Shown one piece after another: positions 25,301-38,000 of a stretch of 64,000 bases of DNA. The notes below the pieces were generated by a model that saw only the letters and a list, made by a program, of their open reading frames with translations, was not told the origin of the DNA and did no database searches. The stretch lies in the NCBI GenBank assembly GCA_013400975.1, contig WBMZ01014186.1:1-64000 (forward strand). Reading direction: 5' to 3'. Position 1 is the stretch's first letter, and each line of letters starts with the position of its first letter. The DNA comes from Atrichornis clamosus (taxonomy: Eukaryota > Chordata > Aves > Passeriformes > Menuridae). Both the position numbers and the translations under genes were made by a program.

Positions 25301-28300
25301 TATATTGCAATGTGGGATGGAGAAAGGGTTGCTTTCACTTTTCCAGTGAGCTAAAAATAATTGCCAGGCAATGGCTCTGTTTCACTTACAAGAAAAAAAC
25401 CTGAACAGCGATTTCAGGAATGATGTCACCAACTAGGATCAACTGAAAAATTCCAGAGCAACATATTTTCATCAGATAAATATAACTTTGCTGTAACTTC
25501 ACTTTTGCTGCAGGAGGTGTGAACTTCAATGATATTTCATTGTGAGGGGAGAAAAACTATTGTATTGACAAAGTCATTATGGAATTATTTGCTTTCAATT
25601 CCCAGGGACTGCATTTTATCATAAATTAGAATGTAAAAATAAAATGTCAGCATTAGAATTAATCCATTTGATTTTATTGAAAAGAACATTTTAAATTTTG
25701 ACCCTTTTTCCCTCACCTTGAAACACCATTTTGCAATATGGCACAAAACTGTTCTCAAAATGTTAGAAATTCCCATAGGTAAAAAAAAAAAATTAAACTG
25801 TGAGTGGCACTATCAGTAACTCACTTGCATCACATTCAGTGCAATGCCCAAGGAGGAACGGACAGCAAGAAATGTTATACCCAAACCAAACATTGTTTTT
25901 GCGTGGTTGCCCTTGAGTAATGAAGACAAATCACCTGACAGCAAATATGTGCTCACCAAACACTGCCTACGTGTAACGATGCTGAACTGGTTTGCAGCAC
26001 TGAAGAAGAGAATTCCAAGAGATGCATCCCATTTGCAATTAAATCATGTGTAACTGCCTATGGAATCCTGAATGAGCTACATTAACCACAGGCTGCAAGG
26101 AAACCTAATATGCAAGCAGCCTAAGAGCAAGGACATTTATGAACACCATGGACACGGAGTTGCTTATACAAAGAAATAACCAGACTAACCAGATTCAGAT
26201 GATTTGCAGAAGCCATTGAGGGAGAAGGAAAAAACCACTAGAAATCATATAAAGTCCTACAGATATTTTTAGGAAACTTGGGCTGCAGCACCATGAGAAC
26301 CAACGAGTATCTACCATCAACCCCATGATGGCTGGTTCCTGGCACTCTGAAAATAACCAGCCTTTCTGTCTTTGGCAGTGTGACCATCACTTGAGAAAGT
26401 TATTTATAGAACAGTAATTCAGTCCTGGTTTCCTAACTGAAGACTTCCCAAACCCTGAGTCTGATTACTTTATTATAACACAAATGATTGCATGACTTGC
26501 CTTTCCTATTTACTAAATATGTTTTGCTTCTGTTAGGTCAGACCAGAACAGCAATGCAGATGGAACTGCTGAAACACAGAGCAGAGTGATGGCCCCTTCC
26601 CAGAGAAAGCCCAATCCCAGGATAAGCTGAGGGACAGCTGATGAGTTCAACATAAAGAAACAAACAATGCAGGTAAATGCACTACAGGACAGCCAGCCCT
26701 TCTGCCATTTGTTCATATTTCTTCCTCTTTCAGCTGTCATCCCTCTGTATCCCTGCTATCCTCACCCATGCCTGACATTAAGAGTAGGATTCATACAGAG
26801 CAGACAACCAGGGACTTCTGAAAGGAGTTTGTGGGGCTGGATACTGTATTCCTGTTTCAAAGAAATGGTGTCCTATACCTAATTATTAAGGCTCTTTGTG
26901 AACTCCAGACACATGGTCCAACTGGGTTTTCTTCATGCAGGAACTCAGGAAGCTGGAATTTACCAGGCAAAAACCACACAGACGGGCAGATAAAACTACA
27001 AAGTGCCAGAACTGCAATATTGACCATCATGTGCTTTTTATGACTTGCTTCAGGCAATCTCCCCTTGTGCTGAGAACTTCTCATTTCACATAAAAGCAAA
27101 GATTTTTATTCCGTTCTTTTCATTGACTCATCTTTATACCCTGGGCTGAGCTGGTGTGAATTGTTGGTGCTTTTTCAATCCTGCCAAGACCAAATGCACT
27201 TATGCTTAGAGAACAACTAGATGTTGCTCTACTAGATTTGTATTGCTGGTATTAAAAATCCAACTCGACAATTTTGTCCTCCTCACTTTCAGAGTTTAAA
27301 AAAATTTGCAGAAATCATGGAGAAAAGTATCTTCCTCTGATGTAGTCCTGATTTTAGGAGAGTGAAGTGCAAATAGATCTTTTTCTCTGCAGACATATCA
27401 TCCTTGGTAAGACAGAAAATGGCTCAGGTGAAAACATAACCATTCCTGTTACCGCCCCCTCCACCAAACTACTCAGTCTCCTCAGGTCTCCTAACACTGA
27501 ATTAAAAAACTCACAGAGCCTGAGAGTGTTTGCTGTGGGAAAGGGTTTGTTAAAAAAGCCCTGAAAACGAATAGGGTGAAAATAATGAGAACTGCTGAGG
27601 AGTTCAGTAACAACTGCAAGTGCATCTCAGGGATCACAGTCTCCTTACACAGGTTATCACGTCCAATTAAGCCTCAGTTAGCTGGGCAGGAGGGTGTATG
27701 TGCTGTCAGCCTTGGCAGAGTAAAGAACACTCACTTTGTTAAGACTAAAGAATATTCTTTAAGAACAAATAGCTGCTACAGTACTTCCCATAACATCCAA
27801 CTCAGTTTGTGGGTTACAAACTTGGTCTGCATTGCCATGTCTCCCTGCCTGGTTGCCCCTCTCGCCTCCCAGTCGGCACAGCAATCCGTGTGGGATTCTT
27901 TTCCACCTTGCCAGTTTGCGGAGCAGGTCCATCCATGCTGCTCCCAGGCAGCACTAAGAGTCATCACAAAGGTCCTTGCTGGCCACTGTGTGATGGGCAT
28001 CACCGAAGCTCTTGGCGTCCTTCGTGGTGGTTCTCCCTCCCACTAGGACAAAATGCTCCACTGGGATAAAATTTGTATCCTGACAGGGCTCAGAAACCAA
28101 CACCTACTGCAAAACACGACTCAGCCTCACCTGACCTGAGCTCTGGGATCTGAGATGAGGTGAAGAGGTGGCCTCAATCCCCACAGCCACCACCTCTGTC
28201 CTCTTAGGGACAGCAGCAGTCGCTCCACGGACACCCCTGAATCAGACGGTTCCCAGAGCAGAGCCGAAGGCAGAGCTCGGGTGTGCCCTGGGGAGGAGGT

Positions 28301-31072
28301 GGCTGCTGGGTGCCTCCCAGGCAAAGCACATCTGCCTGTAATCTCCCCCTCGGCTGCACAGGGACATGCAGAGCCCATCACAGCTCTTCCACAGAGGTTA
28401 CCAATGAGCCAGCTGGACAAAAACATAATCAAACTTGTCCCTGAATTTTTCCAAAGTCAGCTTTTTAGGCTGTTCGGAGAACTGTGCAAGAAAATTAATG
28501 AAATACTATTTAACAAATCTATTTTTTGCCTGCTCTCAAATGCAGGGAGCAGCTGTATGAGCTGCTGCATGCCAGGAAGGAAGCGAAGGGTGCACACCCT
28601 CCCGTGGCAGCTCCTCACTACTGCAGGGATTGCAGGGAGCACCAGCCATGCACAGCTCGGGGCTGCACCGGAGGGCTGGCACACACTGGGGTGCACAGGA
28701 CAGAGAAGGAAACACATCAGAACAGAGAGTGGGAAACTATTACATTGATGAAAGCAATTTACACCAAAAGTTGAGGAAATGCAGCATGTGTAAGAAGAGA
28801 TATTTCCTAAAATAAAAGAAGATAACTGTGATCAACCCCCCATTTTTCTATAGATATCTACCCTGGAGAGCTATATATTCTGTCATATCTGCCACTTTTT
28901 GAGACAGTCACTCTAAACTATGCTGTGTTTACCTCTGAAGTTTCCAGCAGGCCCATTCCACATCACACTGCCTTCAGCAAGCACTGCAAGTTCTTGTGAG
29001 ACTGGTGAGCATCAGGCAGAACACAGCCACATTCCACTTCTCCAGTGCACATGGAGAGCTTACAAAGACAGGAGGTCGAGCCCTCCCTCCTTCCCCATCC
29101 CCTCTCCCTCCTTCTAGCCCCCTGTAAAATAAAGTGCTTTCCCCTGTATCTTTTTTAAAGGTAAAGCATGCAAATCACACTCATTCAGTTCCACATTTTA
29201 TTCTGCATTGTCATTATGTCTGATTAAGCGTTCTTGAAGCTCCATGTGTTAGAATCAGGCCTTTTCATACTACTGAAGAAGTGAGTTTGAGAGGAAAGAA
29301 GAGGGATTAAATCTGTGAATGTTCATAAATGAGAACTGACATTTTCAGGTACCCTACATTTTCAGGAGAGGTTTAATGAATATACAAAGTGGTGGCAAGT
29401 ATTTGCTGAGTGCCTGACTGACAAAAATAGACAAAAATAAAATACCCCGCTGACTGGCACAACAGTTGGAAAAAAGAATCTCATTTCAGATTAATCTGTG
29501 CTTCAGATAGTTATCACTGAAGGGTTAACTTTAAACTCTTTAATTCACCTGCATAATTGCTATGCATAACTCTGTTATATATTGTTAGATATGAAACAAC
29601 CAGTTACAACAATTCTGTTATTTTTAACACAAAAAAATGTATTTTCTCTTAATAACATCGAAACATTTGCTGTGACTTGGTTGTAGTAAAATAAGAAGGC
29701 TATGAGCCAAGACCCCTCTTTGGAATTTGTCATTACAGGAGAAAAACGTACACTTTGCAGGGCCAAAAAGAAAAAGGGAATCAGCTCTAAATTAGGAGCT
29801 GCAAATGCACACGATAAATTCAAGCTACTACACCAGACTTTGCATGATCTCTGGCTAGGCTCTGACTCCTCTTTCCCAGTGGTAAAGGGTTCAGAGCTCT
29901 GTTTCCAGCTGTCTCAAATGTCAAAGAAGAAACAGGCTCTAACTTCTGGGTCAGGCACTGGGGTTTGGCACAGCGAGACAGCAGCTTCAAGCCTTTTGGC
30001 AGGCAGGTTGCTAACACAGCTATGTTCGAGCTGTTCCATGTTTGGGGACATCTGCTCCACTACAGCCATTGCTTTGTTCTCTCGTTCATATTTCCTATAC
30101 AGTGGCACATACAGAGAGAAGTTCATATTCTATTCTCTTCTACTGTTTTTATGAAAGTGATTTGGAGACAGAATTTGTAAAAAAAAAAAAAAAAAAGCTG
30201 ATTTTTCACAAGGGTAGCATTTAAAATAAATGTGATATTACAGCAAACATACTGTGCAATGTGCACTCAGAATTCATCAACACAATGCATATGATTCGTG
30301 GTCTTTTTGACTTGCTCAAAAATGAATCTGTTAGAAGAAATGCCGTAACTACCACTAGGAAAGCATTAACTGTTGGTACAGACATCCAAAGGTGCTGCTG
30401 AATCTTCAGACACGGCAGCAAAACTGATTTGAAATGGACAATTCTATTTCATTGTCAGCATGGAAAACAGCATCAGCCCACTGGGCTGTACACAGTCCTC
30501 TGAACAATCAGTATTACTTACACGGTATGAGTGACTTACATGATGCCCACACTACTCAGAAATTCAACATTTAGTCAAAACTCTAATGAAAAAATCGTAC
30601 CTTTACCATTAACTGGGAAACTATTTAGAGTTCCAAGTTAAGGAAAAACCCAAAACACAATGGAAAAGATTATTTTACCTGTAAAGTTGCAGTGGACAAA
30701 CAAATAATCAATGAAAAAAAATAACAATCCCATTTTCAATGATATAACAGAGACTACAAAATCTCTTTAGGAAGTTTCCTGCTTAGTTAGCTGTGTCTGA
30801 TGTAGACATTTTGACTTGGTATTGCTGGTAGTGCTGCAGCCTTCCCTGTAGGAAGGGCCAGCTCCTGCCTCCACTGAAATCGATGGCAGTTCCCCCCGAT
30901 TTCAGCAGTGCAGGAACAAGCTCTAACAGAGAACTTAAATTTGCAGTGCTGAGTAAACTTTTCCAATCCTTGCAACCACTTCCCAAAGAGAGGTTTTTCT
31001 AGTACTTATCTCACAGTCCAGGCCTTTGTGACACATCAGAGAGAAATAAAGCAAAAGGTCAGAAATACTTAC
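22301..31072 (-). other. IL1RAPL2: IL1RAPL2 intron between the two TIR exons
   Basis: This is an 8772-base phase-1 intron with GT and AG ends. No further exon, transposon or RNA gene was recognised in it. An A19 run is at 30179-30197. A 13-base motif, CATCTCTTCAAAT, is repeated at 24528 and 24547. Open frames on either strand have no recognisable domain. Confidence 0.8.
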
Positions 31073-31243
31073 TTCCACTAGGGATCAGGTCCCTATCTGG
31101 AATGAAGAGCTTATATCCATAGTGCTTTTCTAGAACATCTGGCAGAATTTCAAGTGCAAACTGCTCCTCTTCATTATTATCACGATCTAACGCATCAGGA
31201 TCCACTTTGGTGTACGAAAGATAAGCATCGTATTCCTTGTTGT
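31073..31243 (-). CDS. IL1RAPL2: IL1RAPL2 exon: first half of TIR domain (boxes 1 and 2)
   Basis: This 171-base exon lies between a CTTACAG acceptor and a GTAAGT donor, phase 1 at both ends. It completes a GAC codon and reads [20 protein letters not shown], then an acidic stretch, then [20 protein letters not shown] and IPSG. YDAYLSY is TIR box 1 and the RDLIPSG region is box 2. In the IL-1 receptor family this cytoplasmic domain mediates homotypic TIR contacts. In IL1RAPL proteins, signalling differs from classic NF-kappaB activation. The sequence follows the acidic end of the transmembrane exon directly and joins in frame to the terminal exon across the intron at 31072-22301. Confidence 0.97.
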
Positions 31244-31612
31244 CTGTAAGGAAACAAATTCATGTTCAGCCTCCTGCTTGCAAGAGCACTATAAAGGATA
31301 CAGGGGAGTGCTAGGAAATTGTATTATTCCTTCAAATGACCAAGCATTTCCCAACAAAATTGTGACTTTTCACAGGAACATATAATCTGGCTTCCAGAGA
31401 GACATCTCATGGATCCAGACAAATGATATCCTTTCAGTTTTCTTCTGATGTTGAGCAGTAACTCTGCTCCATGTGGTCAGACATGTCACAGCTGAAAAGA
31501 TCATAGGCCAAATTTTTATACAAATACTAAAGCTGAAATTTTTTCTTTTAATCCTTTACATATTGCTAATGGAAATCTTTCAATTTCTATTCCTCAAGAG
31601 TGCTAGGATTAG

Positions 31613-31671
31613 TGAAAGTTTTGAGCTTGGAAAAGTTTTTGATCCTGGAAAGTTTTGAGCAAGGAAAATTT
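31613..31671. repeat. Imperfect short tandem repeat, period about 17 bp
   Basis: Three and a half loose copies of a unit like GGAAAGTTTTGAGCTT follow each other with small length differences (about 16 to 18 bases). It lies in an IL1RAPL2 intron and has no evident function. Confidence 0.6.
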
Positions 31672-32619
31672 CCTTCCACAAGTAATTGGGAGAAAAGACA
31701 TGGCTTAATTCAAATGAATATTGACTACGCAGAAAACAATACCAAATACAAACAGTTCAGAGCTTTTTTTTTTCCCCAGAAAAAATCCTGTAATTTAAAA
31801 AATCGATATTGTAATTTTAGAGGTGACTTGATCCAGAACATTTGAAGTACTTGGGGTTCACAGCATGAGAGAAAGAAATAAGTCCCAGAAAGGGCAACAC
31901 TGCTCCTCCTCCTGCACAGCACTGGAGCTTGTCCCCAGCTCTGCTTCTGAAACATGGAGCTAAGAGCTGGTGACTGTGCCAGGAACAGAAGTGGTGCCAC
32001 TACTGAGTATGGGATCCATGCTGGGATCAGACTGTCTTAGTGACATTTCTCTTTGTTATTCCTCTGCAGTAACAGAAAATAGTATTCTGAAAAAGTCAAC
32101 CTTCAGCAATTCAGTCTCTAGGGAAGAGCACAGCTGCCATTATTTACAGAAAATGAAAAATCAAATAGTTAATATTGTGAGAACAAAACTGCATGAATGG
32201 AGCATTTCTGAGTACCAATTATCTGTAAAGAATAGTGCATATGAAAGATAATTCAAGCAGTTAAAAATCATCAATGTATTCAGATAAACAGAAAAAATAC
32301 CTAATCATAATACAATGTATCTCCTGGTGACCTTGAAATGATGGTTACTTATAATTCCTGACACAAAGCCAGACCCATGAGGGTCAGAGAAGTAGTCAAA
32401 GCATGTGAATAATGATATATTTGTAAAAGGCAATTTGCCTAGTGTCACCATAGCTGTAGGGGAGGATGGAAGATGTCCACCTGGCTCGCTGATATTCCTC
32501 TGAAGTCAACAGGCCAGCCAGATTTGGAGGCCTGTCCAAAACCTGCTGCCCTGTCTGTAACGAAGTCTGCCAAAAGCTTTCAAGAGATGCCAGTGATCCT
32601 AGAGGCAACATCCCTGCGA

Positions 32620-32870
32620 AGTCTGAGAGCTGTGCAGAGGCAGCAGAGCCCGGACAGCCCTGGAGCCCCGTGAGGCTGCGGGGGCACAGCTGCCCTCTCC
32701 GGGCACCTCAGCTCACAGGGCCAGCCAGCAGGACGCTGACAGAACCAGCCCCCCGGGCTCCTGGGAGCCCGTGTGCCGGTGTCACATCTCCATGGTCCCA
32801 GCTCCCTCCTCACAAAGCTTCACGGCCACAGGACAGAGACGGAGCGGCCCGCGCTTGCCCACTGCTTGCT
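32620..32870. other. GC- and CpG-rich intronic patch
   Basis: About 250 bases are clearly more GC-rich and CpG-rich than the flanking AT-leaning intron (roughly fifteen CpG by eye). No exon with a recognisable domain is seen. It could be a decayed GC-rich insertion or an intronic regulatory element. The sequence alone does not decide. Confidence 0.4.
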
Positions 32871-33697
32871 CTGGGGGCTCTGGAAGCAGCACTGTTTGGA
32901 GCCATTTCCTAAATGGATCCCTTAATCCTCGGTCTCATTTTCTCTAAAAGCAATGCTGCACACAACACAGGAAGTGAATGCGTCCAACATTGCTTACATG
33001 GGATATTTTTAGAAATAGGAATAAAGCAAATCTGTTGAGTTCCAAATCTTTTTTAAAGAAATGCATATATAAGTGGAAAATGACCCTGTGATTGCATCCA
33101 TGCAGCTGATTGCTCCTGGGAGCTCTGCATGCCCCCACTGCAGCCTACACGAGTAGAAAAAACCCATCCCCATACATGCTTTGACTTCAGTAACATTCTG
33201 CCTCCATATTTCATCCTGCAGGATCAGAATGAGACACAAGGTTGTGATAGGTCTACAGTCGTGCACTGGAAAAATAAAAGGTTGTTTTCAGATTAACAGG
33301 CACACAAAATCCCCTATGTACTCATGGGGCTTCCTCTAAACAACCATAAAATAATATTGTTTCATAAATTTAAAAGTGATTGAACCAAGGAAGTTACATG
33401 AATAAAAATGCAGCAGCTTCGCACTGAAAATACCAGATAAACAAATTGAAGTAGGCTGGAAGAAGCTACCACTTTTTGTTGGTGTGGACCAGGGATATTA
33501 TGTTGGTACATTTCCAAGGTGTTTCAAGTAAAGTACTTCCCAAACCACATAATCTCACCCTTCACTTTGTCCTAGGTACCAGTATAAATATTATGCAGTA
33601 TTGTATAGTATAAAAAAAGCATAATATTAGCTTTTTCCCAGTCACATGTGAAGATTGAGAAAGAGGAAGTTTCCTGACCTCTATTCCTGCTATTTAT

Positions 33698-33830
33698 CAC
33701 AGAATCATAGAATATTCGGAGTTGGAAGGGACCCATAAGGATCATCACCCCTCTTTTCAAAATCCCCTAGACATCATTCCATCCCTTCTCCAAAACTCCT
33801 ACGGATTTCATTGTAGTGGAGCATTTTCAC
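33698..33830 (-). mobile_element. CR1 LINE 3' end fragment, antisense to the + strand
   Basis: The + strand text TCACAGAATCATAGAAT followed by GAGTTGGAAGGGACCCATAAG is the reverse complement of the CR1 3' terminus. Homology fades after about 130 bases. It is a short, diverged, 5'-truncated copy inside the intron, in the same orientation as IL1RAPL2. Confidence 0.8.
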
Positions 33831-34857
33831 ACCCTATCTACCCAGTGAAACAGAAACATTTACTACTGTGATAACAGTGATGTTAGATACAGAAAGCAAC
33901 ATGTCTATGCAAATGCACATTGTTTTGGCATTATGAAAAATGTGTTCCTCCCTCTTTTTCCAAATACATAATAGTTTCTAGATGTACCATTCCAGAGCCC
34001 AGGTGATTTCCAAGTGTTGCAGTGGGCTATGGCAAGTACCTGTACTTGAATACTGCACTTCAGCTCTTTTGCAGATACTACTTAGATACATATTAATAAC
34101 ACATTAATTATGAAATAAGAATATAATAGTAGGATTTAAAGCACTTGGATTTAGTTTACAGGCCTTACTCCAGCTTCATAGGAGAAGGAATGTTCTTTAT
34201 TCAGGAGACCTAAAGCTTCAATTTAAAAATACAAGCTTAGCTTTAGGCACTAAACAGAATATATGCTAGGGAGAGGAAAGGTGGGGGAAGAAAAATGGAA
34301 AACAACCTAGTTTATTCCTAAACATACTTCCCAGGCAAGCTGCACATTTCCACCAAGTTGTTTACAGCCTCCCAATTAACCAAGGTAACTAGTTAGCCTT
34401 GACAATAAGCACTCTCACAGTTAGAGGAGACCATTGGCAGCCTCATGGCAATTCACTGACTATGTTTAAGGAAGAACACCTGGTGCAAGGGCTGCCCACG
34501 CACAGTATGGATCTCGGGAAAAGTGACCCTGGGCATATGGGGCACTGCAGACGTGAAGGTGAACAGTTCCCTCGAGGAGTAAGTTCACAAATGACATTTG
34601 AGCCTCTGTAATAGACTCAGGAACAACTCTTCTGTCTCCCTTTTGCTTATGGCACAGCCCAGTGACGTTTCTGTGAAAAGACTCATTAATCTCAGGGGGC
34701 TTGGGAGAAACTGTTAGGGCTTTACACTGTTGGGTGCTTAGTACTTTGAACTAGTAACAGGTATGTTTTGGGATTCACTTAAATCTAGAAACTTTGTCAC
34801 TTTGGGTCTCTGAAATATTTCCACTGCACATATTGAGTGTCCTGTGCAACTGCTTAC

Positions 34858-35001
34858 CATCAGCTGCTTCATCTCCTCCAAAGTTCTGTCTGTAGAACAG
34901 CATTAACTCTATGTTGTAGCACTTATAGATGGTCACGAGCAAAATAAGCAGAAGAAGAATGGCTCCCAGTCCTCCAGCAAGTTCTATTTTGTAGATCAAA
35001 T
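34858..35001 (-). CDS. IL1RAPL2: IL1RAPL2 exon: transmembrane segment
   Basis: This 144-base exon lies between a TAATTTTAG acceptor and a GTAAGC donor, phase 1 at both ends. It reads [40 protein letters not shown] and GGDEAADG. The hydrophobic run from about residue 7 to 24 of the exon is the single membrane span. The basic-aromatic [13 protein letters not shown] stretch just inside the membrane is typical of the IL1RAPL proteins. It joins the Ig3 exon through a split Asp codon (G+AT) after RKK and the TIR exon through a split GAC codon. The protein is therefore type I, with the TIR domain in the cytoplasm. Confidence 0.97.
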
Positions 35002-38000
35002 CTAAAATTAGCAAGGAAAGGCAAAAAGGTTATGATCTTTCCAAGCTTTATTTGCTCTAATCCACAGTACAATTCCATATAAAATTGTGCAACTTCCTGT
35101 TATAACCACTGTAACATTAAGAATACCTAATATTTTTGTTCATTACCTGTTACTTAACTTTACTCATTTACTCCATCTACTGCCCATCTGAAATAACCAT
35201 CTGAAATCCAGAATGCATTTGAGGCTACATAAGCAATTCTCCTACATGGGAATGATGTAGTGATTTTACACAGAGGATTAATTTCCTTTTAATGAGCTGG
35301 TGGAGTTTGAAACTTCTGCACTGGTAGAGTGCATCAAACGCTGTATGCAGCATGTGAGAGTAGATAGACTGTACCCCATTGGGGAGGATCCAGTCTCGTT
35401 TCCCCCCGCAATTAAACAACTTTGGTTTTATATTTGTGAAGCCTGTGGACAACTGATGTGAGCTGCCATGCCAGGGCTTCAGCTGGATCAGTGGAAAATG
35501 AATTGAGCATCCAGAAAGCCCAAAATAACACAAGAAGTGAGGAGCACACATCAGGCTGCAAGGAGCCATTTTGTTTGAGTTGTGACAGATACTAACAGAG
35601 CTCTCACGTGTTTGTAGAGTTCACATTACACTTTAATGAAAAGTAGTGCTAGTTAAAATTTCCTACTGGGATGCTTTGGTTAGGAAACATCACAAAAACT
35701 CAAAGAACTTCACAAGTCCATCCAAATGCAGTGACCCGTCATTTACAGTTGGGGAAACAAAGGCACAAAAAAGAGAAGCACCATGTTCAAGGTCATTCAG
35801 CAAACCAATGCCAAAATGGGATAACACCCCTTGAGTCCAGAGCTCCATCTGATGTAAAACACTGACTTGAACAGCACTGCTCTTTATCCTGAAATGTCCT
35901 CTGACAGTAATATTGCTCCTAACACCACCTGGCGTATTACTTAGCCATAAAAGACAGAGGATGACAATTTGACTCTAACAGCCTGCATTAGTTCAGATAA
36001 GATGTCATGAAAATGTTTGCTGCTGTGATAAACACAACAAGAAGTTGCAAAACCAATACAGGCGAGACAAAGTTTTTGTGATCTTTACACTCCTAAAACT
36101 TAGGTCAGAAAAAATTACTTGTATGTCATTTGTGTCATTTTCAAGATAAAAAGCAAATTAGTTGTGTATCTTTTGGGGTTATTCTTGCCTCACCATGCCT
36201 TGTATTTCAATAATTAACATCAGATGTCAAGCTATTCCCAGTTTACAGTATCTCTGATGTCTGTCTGGCAAGAAGTCATGGACTAATAGATGGAAAAAAG
36301 TCTATTATAATAGCTATTTAATCTCTCTGAGAACACAGGGAATTCATGAGACTTTTATTACTGCATGATAAAGCCTGCATGTGCTCTGCGGATAAATCTG
36401 GGCAAATGGAGAACAGAGTTGGTTAAAGCCATTTTTCAAGGAAAAAAATATTTTTTTATGGTACTGAATCTTTTCTGCTAGGAAACAGAAATGATGTCAA
36501 AGCTGCCAGCTTGGAAGGAAAGAAAATACTGAGCCTTGCAGCCCACACAGGAGTACAGACTTGTGTCCACTTTTTGGAGGGGAATGGCAGGTTATTAAGC
36601 AAAATCATAAAATCCTTCTCAAAAGGCAAAACTGACAAGCTTTTGCTGGTCTTGTATGTGTCCTTCTGCCCCATAAACTCTCCTAGAGTACAACATAAGG
36701 GTGCAGAAAGCCAAGGCTTTTAGCTCCTTATTTCCATTCCAAGGTGGAAGCAATGAGAAAACCCCAGAATGTTCAGTTTTCTTGCCTGCTCTACTTAGTC
36801 TTGGCCTCTGATTAATTCCTTCCTCCTCGAGTGGTTCTCATTGAGGTCAATAAGGAAGCAGCATATCCAACATTAGGAAAAAAGCTGAATCTGGGCTCTG
36901 TGCTCTTAACAGTGACTGAAAAATAGCAAATAATATTGATAGTTTTAATGTAAAATCATGTAGAAGGAGCTTGCCACAACATATTACAGAGGATCATGGC
37001 CTTTAAAATAGCAAAAGTCTCATAAACACTCAATAAATGAGAGACAAATATATTTTAGAAGTTCCTCGTAATTTAGTAGCGTATCAGTATCAAAACCCCC
37101 CCCACGCCCAAATTATTTCCCTGAATGTCTTGATTAAAGGCAGCCTCTTTGAAATAAATCGTGATGAAAAGTCGTCATAATATTTACTTTTATCTCAATT
37201 CGTTACTTCTTGCCACTAAAAGCATGGTTTGATTTTATCCTGACAAGTTATTTATCTTTCAGGACAGTTATATTATAGACTACGTAGACTTCAATCACTA
37301 AAATACTGGACTGTTTTCAAATTCTTCTGAAGGGAATCCTGAACTATTCCCACAACTAAGGGACAAGTGGGTGTATGTTGCATTTCCATGTAATTTGAGC
37401 ACCAAATATGCTAGGACAGAACAGAGGTGGGGGGAAAAAAGGAAACCAAACCCGGGACTGTCCAGAACTTATTTCTGAACCGCTTGAAAGCAAGCAACAA
37501 TGTGGTCTTGTATTAAGTTAGTAAAGAGGAATGTGACAGCAGACAGTGGTGTTCAGGTCTCGGGACCATGTCTGATTCTGTCTTTGCATTGGTAGCTTTG
37601 GGTGTTTGAAACTGGATTTAGTTCTTTTTCAGGAAAAGAACCCAATAAAAATAATCCTAAATGATGGCACGTGCTCTGGGGCTATTGTTACACTGGTGCT
37701 GTGCAGACAGCACTACTGTTTTCTCCCAAAGATTTGTGAGGACTGCATCACTAATACATCTAAAGACTTCAATATATTTTACCTGAAATACTTGAACAGA
37801 TAATCTTTCTTTTTTTTTTTTTTAAGCAAAATGTGTTCTAAAAATCATCATCGATGTCAAAACAAGAACTCTAGAAACCTTCACACCACACCTACAACAA
37901 GATTTGGGGTTTATTCCTGTTTTTTAGCCAAGCTTTCTCAGACTGGCAGGATTCATGACTAATGCCACCTTGTGCAGACCTGATATGCTGCAATCACACC

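Larger units (their letters stand above)
31244..34857 (-). other. IL1RAPL2: IL1RAPL2 intron between transmembrane and TIR exons
   Basis: This is a 3614-base phase-1 intron. It contains an imperfect tandem repeat near 31613, a GC-rich patch near 32620-32870 and a short antisense CR1 fragment at 33698, each listed separately. No additional exon was recognised. Confidence 0.8.
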
